A DNA stretch of 35,507 nucleotides. Source: Accumulibacter sp. Its GTDB lineage: Bacteria > Pseudomonadota > Gammaproteobacteria > Burkholderiales > Rhodocyclaceae. The notes beneath the pieces were generated by a model. The model made no database searches. It had not been told where the DNA came from and worked only from the letters and a program-made list of their open reading frames with translations. This document shows positions 1 through 12,200 of the stretch, one piece after another (the first letter of the stretch is position 1; each line of letters begins with the position of its first letter). A program made the position numbers and the translations under genes. The stretch lies in contig NZ_JAMTDQ010000014.1 of the NCBI RefSeq assembly GCF_023806635.1, positions 1 through 35,507 of the forward strand. The letters are read 5' to 3'.

Positions 1-53
1 GAGAACTGACTCGAAATATCGCATACAACGGTATGAACAATCAACGATATCGC

Positions 54-377
54 CTAAGGCGTGCGGAACATCTGCGTGCAGCTATCCTCGATCCTGCCCT
101 GAAGCAGGATGATCTGCTTCTTGAACGCAAAGAATGAACCCAGAAGGCAAATGAGCGCCGCCATACAGAACAGGGAGAACTTTCCCGAGGAAGCGTCGCG
201 GCTGCAGAAGGCCATCCAGGCAGAACACACGCCGAAGAAAAGGAGAACGAGAAACGGCCCTCGCAGCCGCAATGCCGGGTTGCCAAGGCCGTCGACCTCC
301 TGACGTCGGTTCAGGACGCCTGTACCGAGCAGGATGAAAGCAAGCAGCGGCGCATAGTTCAACAGATCTTCGAGCAT
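54..377 (-). CDS. Small hypothetical membrane protein (107 aa)
   Basis: I do not recognise the family. The 107-residue protein has three hydrophobic stretches (about residues 8-22, 41-58 and 67-85), so it probably sits in the inner membrane. The middle span contains the run PFLVLLFFGVCSAWMAFC, and a basic, mostly polar tail follows the last span. The ATG at 377 was chosen because it directly precedes the first hydrophobic segment and a G-rich Shine-Dalgarno-like stretch (GGGGGTGG) lies just upstream. The frame is open further upstream to 641, but that part reads like random high-GC sequence. Base composition is visibly less GC-rich than in neighbouring genes, which may mean acquired or relaxed DNA. 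Its downstream neighbour is outside the window. That it is a real gene is likely but not certain; its function is unknown. Confidence 0.5.
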   Translation of the reverse strand: MLEDLLNYAPLLAFILLGTGVLNRRQEVDGLGNPALRLRGPFLVLLFFGVCSAWMAFCSRDASSGKFSLFCMAALICLLGSFFAFKKQIILLQGRIEDSCTQMFRTP

Positions 378-700
378 CGTCCACCCCCACGGATGCGGAA
401 GGAAACCGGGCCCGTTCGGAGCGCCGCAGGGGCTGGCCGGGCAATCGCCAGAGCGCACAGGCAGCGCCCGACCACGTACAAGCCCTATCGGAACTCGCCA
501 GGTGACGACCTTCGGCAAGTCCGTTGTCAGACGGTGCCGGATGCATCCGTTCTCCCGGTCCCCGGAGCAACCGAGGAACGCTGGGCGCAACTCTTCTGCA
601 CCAGCATAGGGCATGCGCTGCCGCGTTTCAACCGCGCCCACGCCTCGCCGACCGATCGCTGGTTGCGCTAGACTCCGCTCCGTGGAGGAGGGATCGTGGA
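378..700. other. Intergenic region without a supported gene
   Basis: This 323-bp stretch separates the leftward small membrane protein from the rightward Nudix gene, so it should hold both promoters. Open frames exist on both strands but are rich in Arg/Ala/Pro, have no recognisable domain and look like GC-driven noise. I see no tRNA, no strong terminator and no good -35/-10 pair. The only clear signal is the GGAGGAG ribosome binding site of the Nudix gene at about 684-690. Confidence 0.5.
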
Positions 701-1330
701 ATGGATGAGCAAGCAGTCGACATCATCGAACGCGAAGTCTGTTACCAGGGTTTCTACCGCCTCGAGCGGCTACGCCTGCGGCACCGGCTGTTCGCTGGCG
801 GCATGGGCCCGCCGATCGTCCGCGAGGTGATCGAGAAGGGCGATGTCGCCGCGGTGTTGCTCTACGATCCGCTGCGCGACGAGGTGGTGATGATCGAACA
901 GTTCCGCATCGGCGCGCGCGACGACGCACGCGGGCCGTGGCTGCTCGAAATCGTCGCCGGCCTGATCGAAGCCGGCGAAACGCCGGCGCAGGTGGCGCGG
1001 CGCGAGGCGCGCGAGGAAGCCGGCTGCACGGTGCTCGAGCTGCTGCCGATCAGCAGCTTCTACACCAGCCCGGCGAAGACCTCGCAGCGAACGCATCTCT
1101 TCCTCGGCCGGGTGGACAGCTCGCAAGCCGGTGGCATCCACGGCCTGGCGGACGAGGGCGAGGACATCCGCGTCGTCCGCCTGCCGGCGACCGAGGCCTT
1201 GCTGCTCGCGGAACAGGGAAAGACCGACTCGGCGTGGCCGCTGCTTGCGCTTTACTGGTTTGCCGGCAAGCGCGAAGCGGTGCGTGCGCGCTGGACGCTC
1301 GCCGGCGACGCGCCGCTGGCGTCCGCCTGA
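701..1330 (+). CDS. nudF: ADP-ribose pyrophosphatase, NudF-type Nudix hydrolase
   Basis: Hydrolyses ADP-ribose, and probably related nucleoside diphosphate sugars, to AMP and ribose 5-phosphate in the cytoplasm, which clears a reactive NAD-turnover product. The 209-residue protein matches the usual NudF length. The Nudix box lies at about residues 87-109: it starts GLIEAGE and ends REAREEAGC, with every signature position (G, E, REUxEE, G) present. Upstream, EQFRIGAR (about 66-73) is the substrate-side motif seen in NudF proteins. The ATG at 701 follows a strong GGAGGAG site, while the longer open frame upstream has no homologous look. The stop lies 13 bp from the stop of the convergent tyrosine phosphatase gene, leaving no room for separate terminators. 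The family is secure; substrate is inferred from the family. Confidence 0.9.
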   Translation: MDEQAVDIIEREVCYQGFYRLERLRLRHRLFAGGMGPPIVREVIEKGDVAAVLLYDPLRDEVVMIEQFRIGARDDARGPWLLEIVAGLIEAGETPAQVARREAREEAGCTVLELLPISSFYTSPAKTSQRTHLFLGRVDSSQAGGIHGLADEGEDIRVVRLPATEALLLAEQGKTDSAWPLLALYWFAGKREAVRARWTLAGDAPLASA

Positions 1331-1343
1331 TCACCCGCCGCTT

Positions 1344-1835
1344 TCAGCCACCGTCGCGGCGACCGGCGAGATCGGCAAGCAGGCCGCGCACCGCGAGTTC
1401 GCAGAGGTCGATCACGCGCTCGAAACCCGATTCGGCGCCATAGTACGGATCGGGAACTTCGGATATGCCGAGGCCGGTGGCGTAGTCGAGGAACAGGCCG
1501 AGCTTGCCGCGGCTCTCCGCCGGGCACTGCCGCCGCAAAGCCGACAGGTTGGATTGGTCCATCACCAGGATACGGTCGAAACGCTCGAAATCGGCGTCGA
1601 TGACTGCCCGCGCCCGCAGGCGCGAGAGGTCGTAACCGCGCCGCGCGGCAACCCGCCGCGCGCGCGGGTCGGGCGCCTCGCCGGCATGATAGTGGCCGTG
1701 CGTGCCGGCCGAGTCGAAGTCGAGCTCGCGCCCGAGACCCTGCTGCTGCGCCAGGGTGCGAGCAACCGCTTCGGCGATCGGCGAACGGCAGATGTTGCCC
1801 ATGCAGACGAAGAGCACCCGACAAAGCTTGGCCAC
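1344..1835 (-). CDS. Low-molecular-weight protein tyrosine phosphatase
   Basis: Cytoplasmic phosphatase that removes phosphate from phosphotyrosine through a cysteinyl-phosphate intermediate. The 163-residue protein opens with the P-loop VCMGNICRS, giving catalytic Cys11 and Arg17, and has the DPYYG motif with the general acid Asp129. Both are intact and the length is typical. It starts at GTG 1835, preceded by GGGAGAG. It lies 18 bp after the FecR/cysteine-repeat gene and is probably co-transcribed with it and the membrane protein upstream. In many bacteria such phosphatases act on tyrosine kinases of polysaccharide export (Wzb/Wzc type), but no kinase or export gene is nearby, so a role in capsule control cannot be claimed. 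It could equally be a general LMW-PTPase. Family call is firm; the physiological substrate is unknown. Confidence 0.92.
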   Translation of the reverse strand: MAKLCRVLFVCMGNICRSPIAEAVARTLAQQQGLGRELDFDSAGTHGHYHAGEAPDPRARRVAARRGYDLSRLRARAVIDADFERFDRILVMDQSNLSALRRQCPAESRGKLGLFLDYATGLGISEVPDPYYGAESGFERVIDLCELAVRGLLADLAGRRDGG

Positions 1836-1853
1836 ACAATCTCTCCCGATCGA

Positions 1854-2987
1854 CTACTCGATGACGGCTGGTGTCCGCGACGGCAACGGGCGTGGCTGCT
1901 GCCGTTCGGGCAACAGCGGGGTCACCCGCAGCCGGCAGTTCCCGAGTTCGCCGCGCTCGGCGGCGAAACGCCCCGCGGCACGACGGCACTCCTCGGCACT
2001 CATCTCGACCACCTTGCCGCGCAGGCAGCACCAGCCATCCTCCGGTTGGCAGCGGCGCTGTGCCTCGCGCCGTTCGTCGGCGAAATGGCCGCGACACTGG
2101 CTGGCCGTCGTCTCGCTCAGACGGCCGTCCTGGCAACACCAGCCGGAACGGGGCGGCGCCGGGCAGCGCTGCCGCGCATCTTCCTCATCCGGCGAAAAGA
2201 AGCCACGGCATTGCGCTGCCGGCATCTGCACCAGCCTGCCGCCGGCGAGACAGCACCAGCCGGCCGGCACCCGCTCGCGGCAACCCGCCTCGGCCTGGCG
2301 GCGGTCGAACCAGAACTGCTGCCGCTCGCACTGCTCCGGCAGGCGTTGCTCGAGCCGCCCGCCGACACAGCACCAGCCGGGATAGCGCTCACGCCAGCCG
2401 ACCGTGGACGCCAGTTCCGCCGCGTCGAGCTGGCGCAGCGGACCGACCTGCCGGCCGCGCCGCCAGGACGCTTCGCCGGCCGCCGGGACGCTCTGCTCGC
2501 GCTCGCCGAACATCAGTGCCCGTCCGGCGAGGACGGTGACGATCGTCTCCTTGCGGCTGACGCGGATGTTGACCCGGCTGCCGAGATTGCCGTTGACGTC
2601 GGGGGTTGAGAAGCACTGCACATCCTTGTCGATGAACACCTGCCCGATGTCGATCTGGATGTGGATGCAACGCTGCCCACCACGGGTCTCGACGCGAAAC
2701 GAGAAGCGGGGATCGGTGTTCTCGTCGAGCTGGACGAAGCCGCCGCCGTTGAAGGCGACGAAGGCGCTCGAAGCGGCGCCGGTGGTGACGGTATCGCCCT
2801 CGTGTACGCTCGCGCCATCACGCGCCCGTGCGCCGTTGAGGAAGACGTTCGGTCCGGCCACCCGCAGCGTGCCGATCGTCGCTCCGCCAGCATCGCCAGC
2901 AGGCAGCGGCGCGCAGGCGGCGCCGACGAGGACCAACAACCAGGCGAGTGCGAAGAGGGGCAGGCGGAACGGTCGGTGCAGCGTCAT
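1854..2987 (-). CDS. FecR-domain exported protein with four GWCC cysteine-rich repeats
   Basis: A 377-residue exported protein. Residues 1-25 form a signal sequence (basic start, then LFALAWLLVLVGAAC); Cys25 could be a lipidation site, but the lipobox (GAAC) is not canonical. Residues about 37-165 resemble a FecR domain, a beta-rich module with the pattern GDTVTTGAASSAFVAF and a final IVTVLAGRALMF. Residues 204-351 hold four tandem repeats of 32-34 residues (204-236, 243-275, 282-313, 318-351). Each begins GWCC, continues with a G-[RK] turn and contains two further cysteines, the last one closing the repeat, so four Cys per repeat and sixteen in all. An even count in an exported protein suggests disulfides. 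The tail is Pro/Arg-rich. ATG 2987 follows AAGGAG, which overlaps the stop of the upstream membrane protein gene. I know no function for this architecture; FecR-type regulation of a sigma factor is unlikely as none is adjacent. Confidence 0.75.
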   Translation of the reverse strand: MTLHRPFRLPLFALAWLLVLVGAACAPLPAGDAGGATIGTLRVAGPNVFLNGARARDGASVHEGDTVTTGAASSAFVAFNGGGFVQLDENTDPRFSFRVETRGGQRCIHIQIDIGQVFIDKDVQCFSTPDVNGNLGSRVNIRVSRKETIVTVLAGRALMFGEREQSVPAAGEASWRRGRQVGPLRQLDAAELASTVGWRERYPGWCCVGGRLEQRLPEQCERQQFWFDRRQAEAGCRERVPAGWCCLAGGRLVQMPAAQCRGFFSPDEEDARQRCPAPPRSGWCCQDGRLSETTASQCRGHFADERREAQRRCQPEDGWCCLRGKVVEMSAEECRRAAGRFAAERGELGNCRLRVTPLLPERQQPRPLPSRTPAVIE

Positions 2988-2991
2988 CGCA

Positions 2992-3930
2992 TCACTCCTT
3001 GAACAGCAGCCGGCTGGCGCGCGCGCTGACACCGGCAACATGTGACGCCGGCAGCCAGAGCACCCGGCGCGCGGCCTTGTCCCAGAAGACGAACTCGTCG
3101 CCGGTCCTGCGCAACAGGAACAGGTCGCCGCGCACTCCAGCCAGCAGCGGGCTGTCGCTGCTGACGGCAACCAGAGGGTACTCGTTCGGACGCACGAGCA
3201 CGCCATAGGCCATCGGCAGCAACAGAGTATAGACCACCAGCACCGCCATGAAGGGCAGCGCCAGCCAGAGCCGCCAAGGGGACGCGGCGCCGAGGTACCA
3301 GACCGCGACCACCACCAGGGCGACCTCGGCCGCGCCACGCAAGAGCTCGCCGAAGCGGCTCTTGAGCAGCAGGAGATCGGCGCGGTCGGGCGAGGTCAGC
3401 CACCGCCGGATCTCGGCCGAGCCGTGGCTTTCACTGCTCACCGGGGTCGCGTAGAGGATGTCGGCTACCGCCAGAACATCGACGAAGGGGTTGAGATGGG
3501 TCGTCAGCCGCAACAGGAGCACCAGCACGAGGGCGGCAAAGGCCAGCCTGCGCCATGACCAGGGAAGCTGCTGCAGCAGTTGCGCGCCGCGCAGTGCCAG
3601 GCGCTCGGCAAGCCGCCGCAGCGCCTCCCGCCGGCGCGCTGCGAGCCAGCCGACGAGCGCCAGCAGCGGCAGTGCCGCGAGCAGCAGCCAGCCAGCGAAG
3701 TAGAGCCAGGGAAAGGCCGGGCTGAGGTAGTCCGCCGTCAGGACGACGAGGAACTTCGCTCCTTCCTGCAGAAAATGGTCCGCATCCTGCGCCACCAGCC
3801 CCTGCAGCCCGAGCAGGTTGAGCTGCGCCCGCGCGACCAGGTAGCCGAAGGAATAGAGGACGGCCGCGATGCCGGCGAGCGAGCCCGACAGCCAGCCGAG
3901 AAAGAGCGTGATGCCCTTGATCAGGTCCAT
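2992..3930 (-). CDS. Hypothetical multi-span inner membrane protein (312 aa)
   Basis: Family not recognised. The 312-residue protein has five hydrophobic stretches at about residues 8-31, 74-97, 128-141, 199-215 and 220-243, the last two forming a hairpin with a short turn. A polar region (about 145-195) lies between spans three and four, and a soluble C-terminal domain of about 65 residues follows the last span, with alternating hydrophobic and polar residues such as GDEFVFWDKAARRVLWLP. The ATG at 3930 was preferred over an in-frame GTG at 3942 because GGAG lies six bases upstream of it. The stop is 4 bp before the FecR/cysteine-repeat gene and its terminal codons overlap that gene's ribosome site, so the two are very probably translated together and may work together in the envelope. 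No catalytic or transporter motif was found. Confidence 0.75.
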   Translation of the reverse strand: MDLIKGITLFLGWLSGSLAGIAAVLYSFGYLVARAQLNLLGLQGLVAQDADHFLQEGAKFLVVLTADYLSPAFPWLYFAGWLLLAALPLLALVGWLAARRREALRRLAERLALRGAQLLQQLPWSWRRLAFAALVLVLLLRLTTHLNPFVDVLAVADILYATPVSSESHGSAEIRRWLTSPDRADLLLLKSRFGELLRGAAEVALVVVAVWYLGAASPWRLWLALPFMAVLVVYTLLLPMAYGVLVRPNEYPLVAVSSDSPLLAGVRGDLFLLRRTGDEFVFWDKAARRVLWLPASHVAGVSARASRLLFKE

Positions 3931-4069
3931 ACGCCGCTCCACGCGCCGTACCGCAGCCGCCTCCCGTGTGCCCCCCGGCCCCTGCCCCGATGGCGCTGCT
4001 GCCGCGTCACGGCGCCGTCCATCCGCCGCCGGCGATCCGCCGCCCGGTCATTGCCGCCTGCTCCCGGCC

Positions 4070-4591
4070 TCAGTCCGCAGGCGCGGCATCGAGCACATCG
4101 CTGAAACCGAAGCGGCTGAGGTCACCCATGCGCATCGGGTAGAGGATGCCGTCGAGGTGGTCGCACTCGTGCTGCACGACGCGCGCGTGGAAGCCGCTGA
4201 CGCTGCGCTCGATCGGCAGCCCGCCGGGATCGAAGCCACGGTAGTGCAGCCGGCTCCAGCGCGGCACCCAGCCGCGCAGGCCGGGAACCGACAGGCAGCC
4301 CTCCCAGCCCTCCTCGACATCCGGCGAGAGCGGAGTCAGCACCGGGTTGATCAGCACCGTCCGGGGCACCGGCTCGGCGTTCGGGTAGCGCGGGTTGCGT
4401 TCGACGCCGAAGATCACCAGCCGCAGGTCGACACCGATCTGCGGTGCTGCCAGACCGGCGCCGTCGTGGTGGTGCATCGTCTCCTCCATGTCGGCGATCA
4501 GTGCGTGCAGTTCGGGTTCGTCGAAGCGTTCGACCGGCCGCGCCTGCCGCAGCAGCCGCGGGTCACCCATGCGGAGCAGCGGCCTAATCAT
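4070..4591 (-). CDS. def: Peptide deformylase
   Basis: Removes the N-formyl group from the starting methionine of new proteins as they leave the ribosome; an iron or zinc metalloenzyme. The 173-residue protein has all three family motifs: [10 protein letters not shown] (about 44-53), EGCLSVP (97-103) and QHECDHLDG (140-148). They give metal ligands Cys99, His141 and His145 and catalytic Glu142. ATG 4591 overlaps the stop codon of the upstream phosphorylase gene by 8 bp, so translation is probably coupled. The gene is not beside fmt, as the main housekeeping def usually is, and the C-terminal ending (RFGFSDVL) is like the second deformylase found in many betaproteobacteria. It may therefore be a paralog; whether another def exists cannot be seen here. 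Confidence 0.95.
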   Translation of the reverse strand: MIRPLLRMGDPRLLRQARPVERFDEPELHALIADMEETMHHHDGAGLAAPQIGVDLRLVIFGVERNPRYPNAEPVPRTVLINPVLTPLSPDVEEGWEGCLSVPGLRGWVPRWSRLHYRGFDPGGLPIERSVSGFHARVVQHECDHLDGILYPMRMGDLSRFGFSDVLDAAPAD

Positions 4592-5333
4592 GATCGTCGC
4601 CCGCCAGCATCGTTTCGATGAGGCGCCGTACCGGCTCCATCGCCTCTTCGAGTACCTGCCGGATCGTCTCGAGGCTGATTCCCTGGCCGGGCTCGCCGCG
4701 ACCGGCGGCGTAGTTGGCAACGACGTTGATCGCCGCGTAGGGAACGCCCAGTTCGCGCGCCAGGGCTGCCTCCGGCATGCCGGTCATGCCGACGACGTCG
4801 GCACCGTCGCGTTCGAGGCGGTCGATCTCGGCGGCGGTCTCGAGCCGTGGGCCCTGCGTCGCGGCGTAGACGCCGGCATCGTGGACCGGCACCGCCGCCC
4901 TGGCCGCGGCGGCGCACAGGCGAAGCCGCAGGTGGCGATCGTAGGGCTCGGTGAAATCGACGTGCTGGACGGCGCTCCCCGGGCCTTCATGGTAGGTCGC
5001 CGCGCGGCCCCAGGTGTAGTCGAGGATCTGATGCGGAATCAGCAGGTCGCCGGGCCGCAGGCCGGCACGGATGCCGCCGACGGCGGCCACCGCGACGATG
5101 CCGTACGGTTCGCAATCGCGCAATGCCCAGATGTTCGCCCGGTAGTTGAGCTCGTGCGGCGCCACGCTGTGTGCATCGCCATGTCGCGCCAGGAAGACCA
5201 CCGGCCTGCCGGCGAGGTGGCCGAAGGTGAGCGGCGCCGAGGCCTCGCCGTACGGCGTCGGCGCCGGGCGGCGATGCGAGATCGCAAGGCCGGCAAACTC
5301 TGCCAGCCCGCTGCCACCGATGATTGCCAGCAT
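4584..5333 (-). CDS. Methylthioadenosine/methylthioinosine phosphorylase family protein (probable S-methyl-5'-thioinosine phosphorylase)
   Basis: Splits a methylthio-nucleoside with phosphate to give a free purine and methylthioribose 1-phosphate, salvaging the by-product of polyamine and quorum-signal synthesis. The 249-residue protein has the phosphate-binding GGSG at the start (6-9), RHG (50-52), NYRANI (63-68), [12 protein letters not shown] (159-170) and [16 protein letters not shown] (177-192), all typical of the MTAP/PNP family. Near residue 207 it reads ANYAAG, where adenine-specific MTAP has an Asp-x-Asp pair that contacts the 6-amino group. Asn there fits a 6-oxopurine (inosine-type) substrate, as in the Pseudomonas methylthioinosine enzyme. 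It starts one base after the hpt stop, with GGAGG as ribosome site inside hpt, and hpt would use the hypoxanthine released. Family is firm; inosine preference is inferred from this residue and the neighbour. Confidence 0.85.
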   Translation of the reverse strand: MLAIIGGSGLAEFAGLAISHRRPAPTPYGEASAPLTFGHLAGRPVVFLARHGDAHSVAPHELNYRANIWALRDCEPYGIVAVAAVGGIRAGLRPGDLLIPHQILDYTWGRAATYHEGPGSAVQHVDFTEPYDRHLRLRLCAAAARAAVPVHDAGVYAATQGPRLETAAEIDRLERDGADVVGMTGMPEAALARELGVPYAAINVVANYAAGRGEPGQGISLETIRQVLEEAMEPVRRLIETMLAGDDHD

Positions 5334-5334
5334 C

Positions 5335-5883
5335 TCAGTCCTCCCGCATGGCGTAGATGGCCGGCAGGTTGCGCCAAGCGCCGCGGACGTCCATGCCGTA
5401 GCCGAAGACGAAACGATCGGGAACGGTCAGGGCGACGAAATCGGCGGTGATCGGTTTCCGCCGCCCGTGCAGTTTATCAGCGACGACGGCCGTGTAGCAG
5501 GCGTCGGCACCGTCCTGCAGCAGGCGTTCGTGCATTGCTGCCAGCGTCAGTCCCTCGTCGAGGATGTCGTCGACCAGCAGCACGGTCCGCCCACGCACCG
5601 GCATGCCCGGCAGGCGCAGCCAGGCGAGCGCGCCGCCGCTGGTCTCCTGCCCGTAGCGGCTGACATGGATGTAATCGAAGTCGAGCGGAAAGCCGAGTTG
5701 CGTCATCAGGTGGCCGGCAAAGGGTACGCCGCCATTCATCACGCAGAGCAGCAGCGGATGGCGCGTGCGCAGTTGCTCGCCGATGGCGCCGGCGACCCGG
5801 CTGACCGCTGCGGCGACGCTCTCGGCGGAGTGGATCAGCTCGGCCGCAGCGAGAATGGCCAACGCCTGCCGCGGATGGATCAT
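5335..5883 (-). CDS. hpt: Hypoxanthine-guanine phosphoribosyltransferase
   Basis: Cytoplasmic purine salvage enzyme: joins hypoxanthine or guanine to PRPP to give IMP or GMP. The 182-residue protein carries the PRPP-binding loop VLLVDDILDEGLTL (101-114) with its paired acidic residues, a flexible-loop region around SRYGQETSGG (75-84) and a C-terminal FVFGYGMDVRGAWRNLP (158-174), a typical base-binding end. ATG 5883 is preceded by a modest GCAGGG site; the frame stays open further upstream but there overlaps the 3' end of ligA and loses similarity. It lies 73 bp after ligA and one base before the phosphorylase gene, suggesting a salvage pair in which the base freed by one enzyme feeds the other. 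xpt or apt are unlikely given the C-terminal motif. Confidence 0.92.
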   Translation of the reverse strand: MIHPRQALAILAAAELIHSAESVAAAVSRVAGAIGEQLRTRHPLLLCVMNGGVPFAGHLMTQLGFPLDFDYIHVSRYGQETSGGALAWLRLPGMPVRGRTVLLVDDILDEGLTLAAMHERLLQDGADACYTAVVADKLHGRRKPITADFVALTVPDRFVFGYGMDVRGAWRNLPAIYAMRED

Positions 5884-5956
5884 CGCCCTGCCGGCACCAC
5901 GGGCGAACGGCGCTGCCGCGCTGCGCACCGGCACCTGCGCGCGAACCGCAAGTGCC

Positions 5957-9222
<3,266 letters not shown>

Positions 9223-9230
9223 GTCGATTC

Positions 9231-12200
9231 CTAAACGAGTTGCTCGCGCATCCGCAGCGCTTCTTCCATGTCGACTTCAACGATACGCGAAACGCCGGAC
9301 TCCTGCATGGTGACGCCGACGAGCTGCTGCGCCATCTCCATCGTGATCTTGTTGTGACTGATGAACAGAAACTGCGTGTTGGCCGACATCCGGCGCACCA
9401 TGTCGCAGAACCGTTCGGTGTTGGTATCGTCAAGCGGCGCATCGACCTCGTCGAGCAGGCAGAACGGCGCCGGATTGAGTCGAAACATCGAGAATACCAG
9501 CGCAATCGCCGTCAACGCCTTTTCGCCGCCGGAAAGCAGCTGAATCGTCGAGTTCTTCTTGCCTGGCGGCTGCGCCATCACCTGCAGGCCGGCATCGAGG
9601 ATCTCGTCGCCGGTCATGATCAGTCGCGCCTCGCCGCCGCCGAAGAGGGTCGGAAAGAGTTCGCCGAAACTGCGGTTGACGGCGTCGTAGGTGGTCTGCA
9701 GCAGCTCCCGGGTCTCGCGGTCGATGCGGCGGATCGCGCTCTCGAGCGTCGCCATCGCCTGCATCAGGTCCTCCGACTGGGCATCGAGATAGCCCTTGCG
9801 CTCACGCGCCGCCTGCAACTCATCGAGCGCCGCCAGGTTGACGGCGCCGAGCGCCTCGATCGAGCGCTGCAGGGCGGCGATCGCGTTCTGCAGGCTGGTG
9901 GCGCGTGCACCCGCCAGCTCGCAGCGCAACGCCGCCTCGTCCGCCTGGGCCTCGCTGAGCTGCGTCGCGAACTGCTCGCAGGCGAGACTGGCCGCCTGTT
10001 CCTTGAGCTTCAGGTCACCGATCCGCTCGCGCAGCGGGTCGAGGCTCTGCTCGACCCTGAGGCGCTGCTCGTCGAGCGCTCGCAGACCGCCGGCAGCCGC
10101 TTCGAGCGCGTCGCGCGCCGCTGCCAGGGCATGCTCGCGCGCCACGCGATGCTCCAGCGCCGCCTGCAGCCGCGGCTCGAGATCCTCGGCCTGCAGGGCG
10201 CTGGCGGTCTCTGCGCAGCGCGTCAGCTCGTCGCCGATGCGCTCGAGCTGCTGCCACGCCAGTTCGCGGCTGGCGGCGATCTCCTGCAACCGGCCCTGAG
10301 CTTCGCGCTGCGCGAACTCGGCCTCGCGCCACGCACGGTCGGCACCGTTGACCCGCTCACGCTCATCGCGCAGCGCACGCTCGGCCTGCTCGAGGTGATG
10401 CCGGGCAAGCAGCGTCGCCTCGCGCCGTTCCTCGACCCGCTCGCGCTGCGCCTCGATCGCGTCCTCGGCAAGCAACAGACGCTCGCGCTCGTCCTCTTCC
10501 TCGACGGCCATCTCCGCGAGGCTGTCATCGATCTGCGCCTGCCGCTCGCGCAAGCGCTCCTGCGCCTGCGCCAGCTTCAGCGCCTCGACCTGGATCGCGT
10601 GCGCCCGGTCCTGCAGCACGCCGAGATCGTTGCGTGCATCGTGCAACGCGTGCTGCGCTTCGACGAGCGCCTGCTCGACGGCCGCCAGCGCCACCTGCGC
10701 CCGCCCGACGTGTCCCTCGTGCTCGGCGATGGCGCCCGCCAGCTGGTCGATTTCGCGCTGCCGCTCGAGCAACCCGTGCGCCGCGCTGTCAGCGGCGAAC
10801 AGGGTCACGCTCTGCCTGCGGACGATGTCGCCGCCCGGCGTCACGCAACACGCATTCGCCGACAGCCGGGCGCGGGCGGCCAGGGCGCTCGCCAGATCGG
10901 CTGCCGTCAGCACCTCGCCAAGCCAATCGCCGAGGATCGACGCCAGCGCCGCGTCGGCGCAGCGGATGCGGGCCAGCAGCCGGTCGGCAGCCACCTCAGC
11001 CGGTGGCGTAGCGGCCGGCAGGGGCAGCATGAAGGTCTGCCTGCCGCCCGGTCGATCCCTGCTCCACGCCGGATCGGCGCGCTCGGCAGGCAGCGCCGAC
11101 AGCCGCTCGCGCAAGACCGCCTCGACCGCGTCCTCCCAGCCGGACTCGACCTGCAGCGACCGCCACAGCGGCTGGCCGTGCTGCAGTCCGTGCCGGCGCA
11201 GCCATTCATCCAGCTTGCCGTTGGTCTGCAGGCGCTGCTGCAGTTGTTGCAGCGCGCTGCGGCGGGCACTCGCCTCGGCGCGCTCCTTCTGCGCCTGCTG
11301 CACTTCGCCAAGCACCTGCCGCCGCTGCTGCTCGAGGCGCGGCTGCTGCTGCTGTCGCTGCTGCACGAAGGCCTGTGCCTCGCCGATGCGCAGACGCAAG
11401 CCGGCCAGTTCGTCCTGCTTGTCGGCAACCGACCCGTCGTCCGGCAGCGGCATCGCCCGCCGCTCCAGCGCCAGGCGCTCGCGCCGGCCGGCGATGATCT
11501 GCAGCGAGCGCTGCGCATGCCCGCGGTTGGCCTCCTCGACGTGCAGGTTCTGCTCGACCTGCGCCAGCGCCGCGCGCTGGCGGTTGAGCTCGTCGAGCGC
11601 AGCAGCCTGCCGGCCCTCGGCCAGTGGCAGGCTTTCGTGGCACGCAGCAAGGCGCTGCCGCCCCTGCTCGACACGCTCGTCGGCCGCGACCAGGAGCTGC
11701 TGCCAGCGTTCGCCGTCGCTCGCCAGCTTCGCCGCCTGCCCCTGCCAGTGCGTCCGGTCATCGGCAAGCTGCGCGAGGCGCGTCTCGTACTCGCGCCGCG
11801 ATTCACGCCGGTGACGGATCTCGGCTTCCAGACGCGCCACCTCGGCGTTGGCGGCAAACAGCTCGGCCTGCATCGCATGGACGCCATCGCTGGCGCTGAA
11901 GTGCCCCTCGCGCGCCTCCTCGAGACGCGCCTCGAGTTCGCGCAGCGAGCCGTTCTGCGCGTCGAGATCGAGCGCCGCCCGCGCCACCTCGCCCGCCAGC
12001 CGCTCACATTCGAGCTGCGCCTCGTTGCGCCGCAACAGCCACAGCAATTGCTGCTTGCGCGTCAGTTCGTCGCTGTACTCGCGATACTGGCGGGCGACAG
12101 CGGCCTGCGCTTCGAGCCGCTCCATCTGGTTGCCGAGCTCGGCGCGGATGTCCTCGACGCGCGCCAGGTTCTCGCGCGTGTCGGCGAGCCGGTGCTCGGT

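Noticed and set aside
16-50. Nested inverted repeats (CATAC/GTATG inside ATATCG/CGATAT) near the left edge
   Set aside because: The inner stem is only 5 bp, the outer one is far apart, and no T-run follows; too weak to call a terminator of the small membrane protein.
393-671. Possible small gene in the left intergenic region
   Set aside because: No ribosome site, no domain, Arg/Pro-rich composition typical of noise, and overlapping frames on both strands are equally open.
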